Assembly: GCA_035544515.1 (NCBI GenBank)
Contig: DATKEG010000269.1
Location: 1-15,502 of the forward strand
Reading direction: 5' to 3'
Source: DATKEG01 sp035544515
Lineage (GTDB): Bacteria > Acidobacteriota > Vicinamibacteria > Fen-336
Length of the DNA stretch: 15,502 bases
The stretch's first letter is position 1. Each line of letters starts with the position of its first letter. The translations under genes were made by a program, and so were the position numbers. Below, piece by piece: positions 5,805-12,810 of this stretch. The notes beneath the pieces are model-generated. The model did not search any database, was not told the origin of the DNA, and saw nothing but the letters and a program-made list of their open reading frames with translations.

Positions 5805-7947
5805 CGCGCGACATGCTCACCTGGCGCTTGCCCGTGCGCACCATCGGGATCGCGTCCACGAACTCGACGTCGATCCGCGTCGACTCCCCGAGGTAGCGCC
5901 GCAGGATCGCCAGCGCCTCGTCGAACACCGTCTCGTCGAAGCGCGCGGCCTTGACCACCTTCAGGCGCACGGCGCCCGGGGTCTCCTGCAGCACCTGGAA
6001 CTGGCGGATGACGAAGTCGTAGTCCTTGAAGAGGTGGGGGAAGAGGGAGCCCGGGACCACGTGACCGTCCGCGCCCACGATCATCGATTGCACGCGCCCC
6101 TCGATGCGGCCCAGGCGCGGCAGGCCCCGGCCGCACGGGCAGGGCTGGCCGGGGTCGAGGGCCACCGCCAGGTCGCCGATGCGGTAGCGGATGAACGGCA
6201 GGCACAGGTTGTTGAGGTCGGTCACCACCACCTCGCCCAGCTCGCCGGGGGCCGCCGGCCGGCCGTCCTTGAGGACCTCCACCACGTAGCTCTCGCCCAC
6301 CACGTGATGGCCGTCGTGGGCCTCGCACTCGTAGGCGAGGCCGGAGAACTCGCGGCTGCCGTACTTGTCGAACACGCGCGTGCTAAACGCCTGCTCGATC
6401 GACTGCCGGCTCTCCTCGGGCAGCACCTGGGCCGAGGAGACCAGGCCGCGGGGGTGGATGCCGAGCGCGCCGTGCCGCCGCGCGTAGTCGGCCAGGAAGT
6501 GGAAGCACTCCGCGTAGCCGTCGATCAGCACCGGCCGATGGCGGTGCAGCCGCCGCGCCGCCCTCTCCACGTCCTTCTCCGACATCTCGAAGGCGGGGAT
6601 GAAGATGCGCCGGGAGAGCCAGGCGTCGATGCGCTCGCGCAGGACCTGGTGCCAGCTCATGCCGATCGTCTGGTGCCACAACCGCGCCTGGCGGTCGCCG
6701 AAGCGCCACCCCGTCCACTCCAGGCTGCGCAGGGTCGCCGCCCAGCGGATCTCGAGCTGGTGCTGGTCGGCGTAGCAGACGAACGGCTCGCCGGTGGAGC
6801 CGCTGGTGGAAACCTTCAGGATCCGGCGCTTGTCGTGGTTGTCGGAGAGCAGGTCGAAGTAGAGGCTCTCGCGGACCTGCGCCTTGTCCAGCAGCGGCAG
6901 CTTGCCCAGGTCCTCCAGGGTGGCGATGTCGGCCGGGCGGAGCGACCGCTGGTCCATCGCCTCGCGGTAGTAGCCGACGTGGTGGTAGGCGTGGTGCACG
7001 AGGCGGCGGAGCTTCCGCTCCTGCAGCTCGCGCATCCTCTCCGGAGGGAGCCACTGGCTCCTCTTGAGCTCGTCGTAGTAGAGCCCGGCCCGCCGCGTGA
7101 TCATCCACTTGTGCAGCGGCATGGTGGCCAGGAAGAGGCGGAAGAGCGCCCGCCGCCAGCCCCGCAGGGGCGCGTCCTCCCGCGCCGGGGGGTGGGTGCG
7201 GAGGAAGTCCGCGAGCAGGCTCTCCTTCTTCTGGAGCAGGCGGAACTCCACGAACCCCTTGGCCAGGTCCACGAGGGCCAGGAGCACGACACGCAGGGGG
7301 AAGCGCGACATGAACGAGCGGCCGAGCAGGCGGCTCTCGAACAGCGTCTCCACCTCGCGCACGGTGTAGCCCTTGGCGCGCGCGGCCACCGTGATGAACG
7401 TCTGGAAGTAGCGGTAGCGATAGCGATGGTGGAGGATGTCGGCCATGGTCTCGCGCAGGCCGATCACGAAGCCGGACTTGTTGTCGCGGGCGGACATGCC
7501 GAACAGGGTGTTGAGCAGGGCGTTGAGGCCCTTGCTCAGCAGGTAGCGCGAGTCCTTGAGCCGGCCCACGGAGCTGCGGCAGCCCTGCACGACGTCGGCG
7601 TGGCTGAGCCGGATCTCGCGGTAGAGACGCCAGACGTCCTCCGGCAGGTTCTGCAGGTCCGCGTCGATGAAGCACACGTAATCGCCCCGCGCGCGCGTCA
7701 CGCCGCTGAGCCAGGCCGCCGCGATGCCGCGGTTCGTCTCGTGGAACACGCCGACGACCCGGGGCTCGGCGGCGGCGAGGGCGCGGATGACCGCGCCCGT
7801 GTCGTCGGCGCTGCCGTCGTCCACGAGGACCACCTCGCCCGCCATCTCCTTGCGGTCGAAGACCCGGCCCAGCCGCTCCACCAGCTCGGGCAGGTTCTTG
7901 GCCTCGTTGAAGCAGGGAACCACCACGGACACGTCGAGCGCCCTCAT
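5758..7947 (-). CDS. Fusion: family-2 glycosyltransferase + CapK/PaaK-like adenylate-forming domain
   Basis: One 729-residue frame carries two enzyme domains. Residues 1-215 are a GT-A, family-2 transferase of the dolichyl-phosphate-mannose-synthase/GtrB type: VSVVVPCFNEAKNLPELV, LVDDGSADDT (41-50), and the metal-binding FIDADLQNLPEDV (93-105; D95 and D97). A hydrophobic/amphipathic stretch (about 216-238) is followed by a linker. Residues about 260-720 match CapK/phenylacetate-CoA-ligase-like proteins: LHHAYHHVGYYRE-type start (316-329), the AMP-binding P-loop STSGSTGEP (380-388), YGSREFSGLAYECEA (529-543), FIRYRIGDLA (585-594), CPCGRGLPRLGRIEGR (603-618) and a C-terminal TGKRQ (705-709). 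ATG 7947 overlaps the upstream epimerase TGA as ATGA; the frame upstream of it is shadow. CapK relatives occur in capsule clusters but their reaction is poorly defined; activation or transfer of an acyl group on the glycan is a guess. The two domains are normally separate genes. Confidence 0.9.
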   Translation of the reverse strand: MRALDVSVVVPCFNEAKNLPELVERLGRVFDRKEMAGEVVLVDDGSADDTGAVIRALAAAEPRVVGVFHETNRGIAAAWLSGVTRARGDYVCFIDADLQNLPEDVWRLYREIRLSHADVVQGCRSSVGRLKDSRYLLSKGLNALLNTLFGMSARDNKSGFVIGLRETMADILHHRYRYRYFQTFITVAARAKGYTVREVETLFESRLLGRSFMSRFPLRVVLLALVDLAKGFVEFRLLQKKESLLADFLRTHPPAREDAPLRGWRRALFRLFLATMPLHKWMITRRAGLYYDELKRSQWLPPERMRELQERKLRRLVHHAYHHVGYYREAMDQRSLRPADIATLEDLGKLPLLDKAQVRESLYFDLLSDNHDKRRILKVSTSGSTGEPFVCYADQHQLEIRWAATLRSLEWTGWRFGDRQARLWHQTIGMSWHQVLRERIDAWLSRRIFIPAFEMSEKDVERAARRLHRHRPVLIDGYAECFHFLADYARRHGALGIHPRGLVSSAQVLPEESRQSIEQAFSTRVFDKYGSREFSGLAYECEAHDGHHVVGESYVVEVLKDGRPAAPGELGEVVVTDLNNLCLPFIRYRIGDLAVALDPGQPCPCGRGLPRLGRIEGRVQSMIVGADGHVVPGSLFPHLFKDYDFVIRQFQVLQETPGAVRLKVVKAARFDETVFDEALAILRRYLGESTRIDVEFVDAIPMVRTGKRQVSMSRVKIDFQELQGRSTGS
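5759..5790. terminator. Inverted repeat in the overlap of two convergent genes
   Basis: CAGGAGC (5759-5765) and GCTCCTG (5784-5790) form a 7-bp perfect stem with an 18-nt loop, centred on the overlapping 3' ends of the convergent genes ending at 5758 (minus) and 5804 (plus). The position suits a bidirectional terminator, but there is no T-tract on either side and both arms are coding. It is weak evidence in GC-rich DNA. Confidence 0.2.
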
Positions 7948-8909
7948 GCGGCCGCGGACTCCCGCATCCAGCGCCAGGTGCGGGAGAGGCCCTCGTCGAG
8001 ATCGACGCGGGGCCGCCAACCCAGCTCGGCCGCGGTGCGCGCGAGGTCGGCCACGCGGCACGACCCCGCGGTCTCGTCCGGCGGCAGGTATTCCTTGGGA
8101 AGGATGCGGCCGGCGACGCGCATCATGCGGTCCACCAGGTCGTCGATCGGGGTCGCGGCCCCGGAACCGACGTTGTACACCGCGCCCGACCGGCCCGCGC
8201 GCAGCGCCGCGAGCGCCGCCTCCACCGCGTCGTCCACGAAGACGTAGTCGAGCGCCTGCTGGCCGTCGCCGTGGACGGTGGGCCGCTCCCCGCGCAGGAG
8301 CCGCTCGTACGTCTTCACGATGACGGACTTGTAGCCGAGGCCCAAGTGCTGGCGGGGACCGTAGACGAAGAAGTACCGGAGCGTCACGTGCGCGGGACCG
8401 TGCGGCGCCCCGAAGTGGCCGAGCAGGCGCTCGCCGAGCAGCTTCGACATCCCGTAGGCGGTGGTGGGCCGCGCCGGCTCGTCCTCGCGCAACGGCGGGC
8501 CCTGCCGGCGCCCGTAGGCGAAAACGGAGGAGGCGAACACCACCTTGCCCACGCCGGACGCCTGCGCGGCCTGCAACAGACCGCTCGTGCCCGCCACGTT
8601 CGTCCGCAGCACGTCGAGCGCCGTGCCCTGCGTGTGGTGTTTCTCGGCCGCGAAGTGGAACACGGCGTCCGTGCCCGCGAGGACGTCGCGCAGGGCCTCG
8701 GGCCGGTCCTGGCCGAGGTCGTGGCGTACCAGGCGCACGCGCGCGCCGAGTCCGGCCAGCGTGTCGGGCCGGCCGTAGCGGAAGCTGTCCACCACCGCGA
8801 CGCCGGCCACGCCCTCGGCGAGGAGCCGCCGCACGAGGTGCGAGCCGATGAACCCGCAGCCGCCCGTCACCAGCACGCGTGCGCCGGCCAGGGCGCCTTC
8901 ACCTGACAT
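7944..8909 (-). CDS. NAD-dependent sugar-nucleotide epimerase/dehydratase (extended SDR)
   Basis: A 321-residue extended short-chain dehydrogenase. The N-terminal NAD motif is VLVTGGCGFIGSHL (12-25), with an acidic residue ending strand 2 (VVDSFRYG, D41) indicating NAD rather than NADP. The active site is complete: ASSVFAYG (S128) and YGMSK (Y152, K156). The substrate-side sequence includes TLRYFFVYGPRQ, HGDGQQALDYVFVDDAVEA and YNVGSGAATPIDDL, typical of GalE/WcaG-like UDP- or dTDP-sugar enzymes; the exact reaction (4-epimerase or 4,6-dehydratase) is not decided. FHFAAEKHHTQG replaces the usual 'HLAA' context, a mild oddity. Two adjacent ATGs (8912, 8909) both fit; 8909 gives MSGEGALAGARVLVTGG. 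No strong Shine-Dalgarno sequence is seen. It follows the GT-C-like gene by about 66 nt and overlaps the fusion gene as ATGA, so it probably supplies sugar donors for those enzymes. Confidence 0.92.
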   Translation of the reverse strand: MSGEGALAGARVLVTGGCGFIGSHLVRRLLAEGVAGVAVVDSFRYGRPDTLAGLGARVRLVRHDLGQDRPEALRDVLAGTDAVFHFAAEKHHTQGTALDVLRTNVAGTSGLLQAAQASGVGKVVFASSVFAYGRRQGPPLREDEPARPTTAYGMSKLLGERLLGHFGAPHGPAHVTLRYFFVYGPRQHLGLGYKSVIVKTYERLLRGERPTVHGDGQQALDYVFVDDAVEAALAALRAGRSGAVYNVGSGAATPIDDLVDRMMRVAGRILPKEYLPPDETAGSCRVADLARTAAELGWRPRVDLDEGLSRTWRWMRESAAA

Positions 8910-8975
8910 CATGCGACGGCCCACTCTACCGGAAGCCCGCCACCGGTCCAACCGACCACGTGTGTCCGGCGGCTG

Positions 8976-10799
8976 CTAGGGGCGCCCGGCCAGCGACGCG
9001 TAGGCGCGGACGTACTCCGCATAGCGCTCCGCGCTCGTGGCCACGAGGCCCGCGAGCACGAGCGCCGCGGCCCACCGGCCCGCGCGGCCGCGCCGGGCCA
9101 GCTCCTCGAGCGCCGCCCCGGCCGAAAGCGCCACCAGCGGGGCCGCGAACTCGATCTCCTTGAGGTCGCGGAACAGCCCGCCCCCGAAGGCGCGCAGCGC
9201 GAGCAGCGTCGCCGCGGCCAGCGCGTAGGCGGCGAGCACGCGGAAGACCGCCGGCGGCGCGCGCCGGGCGAGGAGAAGGAACCCGGCCACGGCGAGGGCC
9301 GGGTAGCCCCAGCCGTAGAAGATGGGGATGCGAGCGAGCGCCTCGATCACCCCGCCGCCCGTGCCGCCGCCCTCGGCGGCCATGCGGGCGCCGGCGGCCG
9401 CGGCGGGCAGGATCTCGCGGAAGAACAGGGCCACGAAGCCGGCGTAGAGCCAGGCCACCGTGAAAGTGGCCGCCGCGGCCCAGCCGGCCAGGAGCCGGAG
9501 CGCCAGGGGCCGGCACAGGAGCGCGGCGAAGCCGCCGAACAGCGTGAGGTTGAAGAGGCTCGAGATGTAGGTGAGGAAGGCGGCGAGGGTCCCCCCGGCT
9601 TGCAAGAGCCACGGGCGCAGTCGATCCGGCCGCGCCGCGAGGAGAGCGGTGGCCAGGACGACGACCGTGTCCAGGAGGTGGCCGGCCACGGTCGACCACA
9701 TGGCGAGCAGCAGGCGGCTGTAGAGCGGCGGGAGCAGGACGGACACGAGCGCCGCGCCCGCGCCCGACGCGCCGAGCACCCGCGCGAGCGCGAACACGGC
9801 CACTGCCTCCACGGAGGCGCACCAGAGCGCCACCTGCTTCATGGCTTCGACGATCCGCTCCTCGGGGAGGAAGCCGAAAGGGAGGAAGAAGACCGGAGCG
9901 TAGGGGAACGCGTATCTCCTTCCCGCCACGACGCGCGGGTAGGCGACGCCCACCCGCACCTGCGCGGCGTGGTTGCGCTCGGAGAGGCGCCCCTCGCCGT
10001 CGCGCAGCGCGAGCACGTAGCGGAGGTTGTTGCGGACGTCGTTGTAGAAGTAGCTCGGGTGGAACAAGGCGGCGCCCTTGAGCAGGTAGCCGGCCAGGAA
10101 GATCAGCACCAGGAAGCGGCCGTGCTCCCGGCGCCGGGCCAGCCACGCGAGGAGTGCCGCGGAGGCCAACGCGGGCGGCGCCACGCGCGCGGCCACGTGC
10201 GCGAAGGCGAACGGGTCGGCCGCCGCCCAGGCCGCCTGGGCGAGGGCCAGGCCGCCCGCGGCCGCGGCCGCGGCGGCGGTGCCGAAGCCGGCCAGGAGCG
10301 CGACGAGGAACACGCCGCCCACGAGGAGGCGCGGAGCCCACGACGTGAGGGGAAGCCGCCAGCCGAGGCCCTTCACCTCGATCCAGTCCATGGCCAGGGC
10401 CAGCTCGGGATCCTCGGCCACGAAGTCGAGTCGCAACGGACCGCGCGCTCCCCGCAGAGGGAACTCGTAGACGCGGTGCCCGCCCGGCCGGGCCTCGAAC
10501 GTGGCCACCGGCGCGCCCCAGGCGTAGGCGTGGATGCGCGCGGGGTGGTCGAGGAAGCGGGCCGCGCGGAAGCGCAGGACGCCGTCGCCCCGCCCGTGCA
10601 GGGGCACGGCCACGGACGCGCGGCTCGTCGCCCAGCGAAACGTGGTCGGCGGCCGCTCCTCGCTCGGCGTGAACCCGGAGAGGTACGCGCCGGTCGAGGG
10701 GCCCACGTCGACGACGAGCGGCGCGCGGAAGAGCGGCGCGAGGGCGAGAAGTGCCTCGGCCGCGAGGAGCAGCGCGGCGAGCGTCGCGGCCCGCCGCAG
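8976..10799 (-). CDS. Large GT-C-like membrane protein with N-terminal beta-rich domain
   Basis: A protein of up to 607 residues. If read from CTG 10799 it starts with a membrane helix (LRRAATLAALLLAAEALLAL), then VDVGPSTGAYLSGFTPSEERP and a beta-rich domain (about 32-150), then roughly ten membrane segments. The first lumenal-type loop contains FHPSYFYNDVRNNLRYVLAL (an Asp in the place where GT39/GT-C enzymes carry a catalytic acidic residue). A late loop contains FRDLKEIEFAAPLVAL. This resembles integral-membrane GT39/83-type transferases that use polyprenyl-phosphate sugars outside the membrane; a Wzy-like or ligase role is an alternative. The start is unusual: a TAG (the sodC stop) lies two codons before CTG 10799 in the same frame, and no ATG, GTG or TTG occurs until GTG 10706, which would remove the first helix. 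The stop is TAG at 8976. Membrane-protein call strong, family moderate, start uncertain. Confidence 0.8.
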   Translation of the reverse strand: MRRAATLAALLLAAEALLALAPLFRAPLVVDVGPSTGAYLSGFTPSEERPPTTFRWATSRASVAVPLHGRGDGVLRFRAARFLDHPARIHAYAWGAPVATFEARPGGHRVYEFPLRGARGPLRLDFVAEDPELALAMDWIEVKGLGWRLPLTSWAPRLLVGGVFLVALLAGFGTAAAAAAAGGLALAQAAWAAADPFAFAHVAARVAPPALASAALLAWLARRREHGRFLVLIFLAGYLLKGAALFHPSYFYNDVRNNLRYVLALRDGEGRLSERNHAAQVRVGVAYPRVVAGRRYAFPYAPVFFLPFGFLPEERIVEAMKQVALWCASVEAVAVFALARVLGASGAGAALVSVLLPPLYSRLLLAMWSTVAGHLLDTVVVLATALLAARPDRLRPWLLQAGGTLAAFLTYISSLFNLTLFGGFAALLCRPLALRLLAGWAAAATFTVAWLYAGFVALFFREILPAAAAGARMAAEGGGTGGGVIEALARIPIFYGWGYPALAVAGFLLLARRAPPAVFRVLAAYALAAATLLALRAFGGGLFRDLKEIEFAAPLVALSAGAALEELARRGRAGRWAAALVLAGLVATSAERYAEYVRAYASLAGRP

Positions 10800-10802
10800 G
10801 CG

Positions 10803-11354
10803 CTACTCGGGCTTGGCCACGCCGATCACGCCGCAGGCCAGGCGGCCGCCCGCGTCGCCGGTGGGCTGCGTCTTCAGGTCGTCCGCCTTCTCGTGGACGA
10901 TCACGCCCCGGCCCAGGATCGAATCGTCACCCTCGAAGTCCAGCCGGCCGTCCATGTAGTCCACCTTGGCCGTCCCGTCCGCTCCCGCCTGAATGTTCCC
11001 CATGTCGCCCTCGTGCCGCTTGGCGGCGTCGGGAGCGGCGTGGGGTTCCTGCGTCGGGTTGAAATGCCCTCCGGCGGAGGTGAAGTCGGCCGCGGAGCAG
11101 TCGCCGAACTCGTGGACGTGGAAGCCGTGCGCGCCCGCGCTGAGCCCGGAGACCGTTCCCTGCACGTGCATGCCGTTGGGCCGCTTGTGGAAGTGGATCG
11201 TGCCCGTCACCTTGCCCCCCGCGCCGGCGTGGAGCACGGCCACGGCGTGGTTGACCTCGGCCTTGGCCGCGGCGTGCGCGCGGACGGCGGCGAAGCCCGC
11301 GGCCAGCGCCCCGGCGGCCACCAGGACGCCCGCGGTCGACGCAGTCATCTTCAT
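10803..11354 (-). CDS. sodC: Periplasmic Cu/Zn superoxide dismutase
   Basis: A 183-residue secreted SodC that converts superoxide to hydrogen peroxide and oxygen. Residues 1-28 form a Sec signal peptide (MKMT..., Ala/Val core, cleavage near AVRAHA|AAK). The mature domain keeps the full ligand set: GFHVHEFGDC (77-86; H79 and H81 for copper), GGHFNP (95-100; bridging H97), H105, H114 and D117 (HEGDMGN) for zinc, GRGVIVHEKADDL (148-160; H154 for copper), the disulfide pair C86/C174, and R171 in GGRLACGVIG as the active-site guide arginine. It has the best ribosome-binding site in the window (AGGAGG, 5 nt before ATG). It sits 28 nt after the flippase stop and ends two codons before the GT-C-like open frame, in the same frame. 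It is an unexpected cargo gene in a glycan operon, perhaps protecting the envelope from oxidants; the family call is secure. Confidence 0.96.
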   Translation of the reverse strand: MKMTASTAGVLVAAGALAAGFAAVRAHAAAKAEVNHAVAVLHAGAGGKVTGTIHFHKRPNGMHVQGTVSGLSAGAHGFHVHEFGDCSAADFTSAGGHFNPTQEPHAAPDAAKRHEGDMGNIQAGADGTAKVDYMDGRLDFEGDDSILGRGVIVHEKADDLKTQPTGDAGGRLACGVIGVAKPE

Positions 11355-11359
11355 GTTGT

Positions 11360-11365
11360 CCTCCT
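11360..11365 (-). promoter_or_regulatory. Strong ribosome-binding site of sodC
   Basis: AGAGGAGG on the minus strand, with a perfect AGGAGG core 5 nt before the ATG at 11354. It stands out because nearly all other genes here start from stop-start overlaps without a clear Shine-Dalgarno sequence. It fixes the sodC start and suggests independent, efficient translation. Confidence 0.8.
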
Positions 11366-11381
11366 CTGCTGGGATCGCTTC

Positions 11382-11387
11382 ACTATA
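11382..11387 (-). promoter_or_regulatory. Possible -10 box for sodC, overlapping the flippase stop codon
   Basis: TATAGT on the minus strand (5 of 6 to TATAAT) lies about 27 nt before the sodC ATG, a spacing that would give a short leader containing the AGGAGG. The best hexamer 16 nt upstream (TTCCTG) is a poor -35. An internal promoter for sodC is possible but not proven. Confidence 0.25.
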
Positions 11388-12804
11388 GCGCGTTCCCCTC
11401 GCGCAGGAACCCGCTCGCGACGAGCAGCGCCGGGTACGCGAGGAGGAGGGCGCCCTTGACGGCCAGGGCGGGCCACAGCGGCTCGGGAGCCAGGAGCGCG
11501 GCCCCGTACACGACGCCGGCCGCCGCCACCAGCGTGGCCAGACGCCCCCACTCGAGGGGCAGCGGGTAGAGGCGCTGCGAGATCACGAAGCCGAGCACGG
11601 CCATTACGGCGTAGGAGAGGACCGTGGCCCAGGCCGCGCCGAGGATGCCGAAGGACGGGATGAGGGCGAAGTTGGCGGCGACGTTGGTGGCGGCCGCGGC
11701 CGCGGTCACCATGGGGTAGTACCGCGCCTCCTTGCGGATCCCTATGCCGATGGACGTGAGCAGGAACGCGCCGTGCAGCACGTAGGCCAGCGCCACCACC
11801 GGAATGACGGGCGCCGCGGCGTGATACTCCGGCCGCGCCGTCATCAAGATCAGCAGCTCGCGCCCGAGCACGGCCACGGCCAGGCCGGCGCCCACGAAGG
11901 CGGCGAACGCGACGCGCGCCACGCCGGCCAGCGTCGCGGGCGCGCCCTCTTCCTTGATGCGGGCGTACACGAAGGGCTGCCAGGCGGGCTCGAAGGCGGA
12001 GAGGGGAAACTTCACCACCGTGCCGAACGCGTAGCCGAAATGGTAGACGCCGACCTCCGCCCGCGTGACGAACAGGTCCAGGATCTTGCGGTCGGCCAGG
12101 TTCTGCACCTGCACCAGGATCCCGTGCGGCACCTTCGGCAGGCCGAAGCCGAGCGCCTCGCGCAGCAAGCGCGGGGACGGCGAGAACGACGCGTGCCGCG
12201 CCAGGAGCGGCAGCAGGCACAGGGCGTAGGCGGCGGTGGCCAGGGCGTCGCTCCACACCATCCCGGAGATCCCGTACCCGCTCGAGACGAGGGCGACCTT
12301 GAGCACGGTGTTGAAGGCGTGGCGCCCCACGGAGAAGGCCGAGAACAGCCCGGGGCGGTCCTGGATCCGCAGCAGGCTCGCGGGCACGAAGGCCAGGCCG
12401 CCGAGGTACACGTCCGCCGCCACCAGCACCACCCAGCCGGCGGGCGGGCCCGGCCCCAGCAGCCACCGCGTCAGCGGCCCGGAAAGGGCCACGACCGCCG
12501 CGAGGAGGACGGCGCCCGCGGCCGCCGTGAACAGCGCGACGGTGCCGGCCAGCCGCCGCCGCTCCGCTTCGTCGTCCAGGTCGTAGTGGATGCGGAAGAA
12601 GCCCGCGTCCAGCCCCATCCGGAATCCGATCTTGGCCACCGCTCCGAAGAGCAGGAGCAGCGCGTAGTGGCCGTAGTCGGTGGTGCTGAGGTAAGCCGTG
12701 TAGACGGGAAGGAGGAGGAAGTTGACCAGGGTGGCGAAGATGTCCGCCGAGCCGTACAGCACCGAGTGCCCGGCCAGCTTGCGCAGGTGCGCGGGGTCCA
12801 CCAC
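11383..12804 (-). CDS. Wzx-type oligosaccharide flippase (polysaccharide exporter)
   Basis: A 473-residue polytopic protein with about 12-14 membrane segments. It belongs to the MOP/polysaccharide-transport family: the N-terminus SVLYGSADIFATLVNFLLLPVY, followed by TAYLSTTDYGHYALLLLF, is the family hallmark. Later segments include FGLPKVPHGILVQVQNLADRKIL, AEVGVYHFGYAFG and FEPAWQPFVYARI, in the order expected for the second half of the exporter. It is predicted to flip lipid-linked glycan repeats from the cytoplasmic to the periplasmic face. It begins at the first of two tandem GTGs (12804, 12801), 6 nt after the epimerase stop, so translational coupling is likely. A GGCCGC-type alanine run is coded at about 11691-11706. 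Length and hydrophobic pattern are normal. Family assignment is firm; the glycan it moves is unknown. Confidence 0.92.
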   Translation of the reverse strand: MVDPAHLRKLAGHSVLYGSADIFATLVNFLLLPVYTAYLSTTDYGHYALLLLFGAVAKIGFRMGLDAGFFRIHYDLDDEAERRRLAGTVALFTAAAGAVLLAAVVALSGPLTRWLLGPGPPAGWVVLVAADVYLGGLAFVPASLLRIQDRPGLFSAFSVGRHAFNTVLKVALVSSGYGISGMVWSDALATAAYALCLLPLLARHASFSPSPRLLREALGFGLPKVPHGILVQVQNLADRKILDLFVTRAEVGVYHFGYAFGTVVKFPLSAFEPAWQPFVYARIKEEGAPATLAGVARVAFAAFVGAGLAVAVLGRELLILMTARPEYHAAAPVIPVVALAYVLHGAFLLTSIGIGIRKEARYYPMVTAAAAATNVAANFALIPSFGILGAAWATVLSYAVMAVLGFVISQRLYPLPLEWGRLATLVAAAGVVYGAALLAPEPLWPALAVKGALLLAYPALLVASGFLREGNAL

Positions 12805-12810
12805 GGGCTG

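Noticed and set aside
5575..8247. Long plus-strand open frame of 890 codons
   Set aside because: It is antisense to the GT2-CapK and epimerase genes, which have full catalytic motifs. Its product is low-complexity, His/Gln/Val/Ala/Arg-rich sequence typical of GC-rich shadow frames.
8910..8975. Short inverted segments (CGGT-CCA-ACCG) between the GT-C-like gene and the epimerase
   Set aside because: Only a 4-bp stem with no T-tract; too weak for a terminator or operator call.
10257..10276. GGCCGC-type repeat run, also at about 11691-11706
   Set aside because: It codes for alanine runs in membrane helices of two genuine proteins. Expected codon bias in GC-rich DNA, not a mobile or regulatory repeat.
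9600..11459. Plus-strand open frame of 619 codons across the GT-C-like and sodC genes
   Set aside because: Charged low-complexity translation; the opposite strand encodes a complete SodC with all metal ligands.
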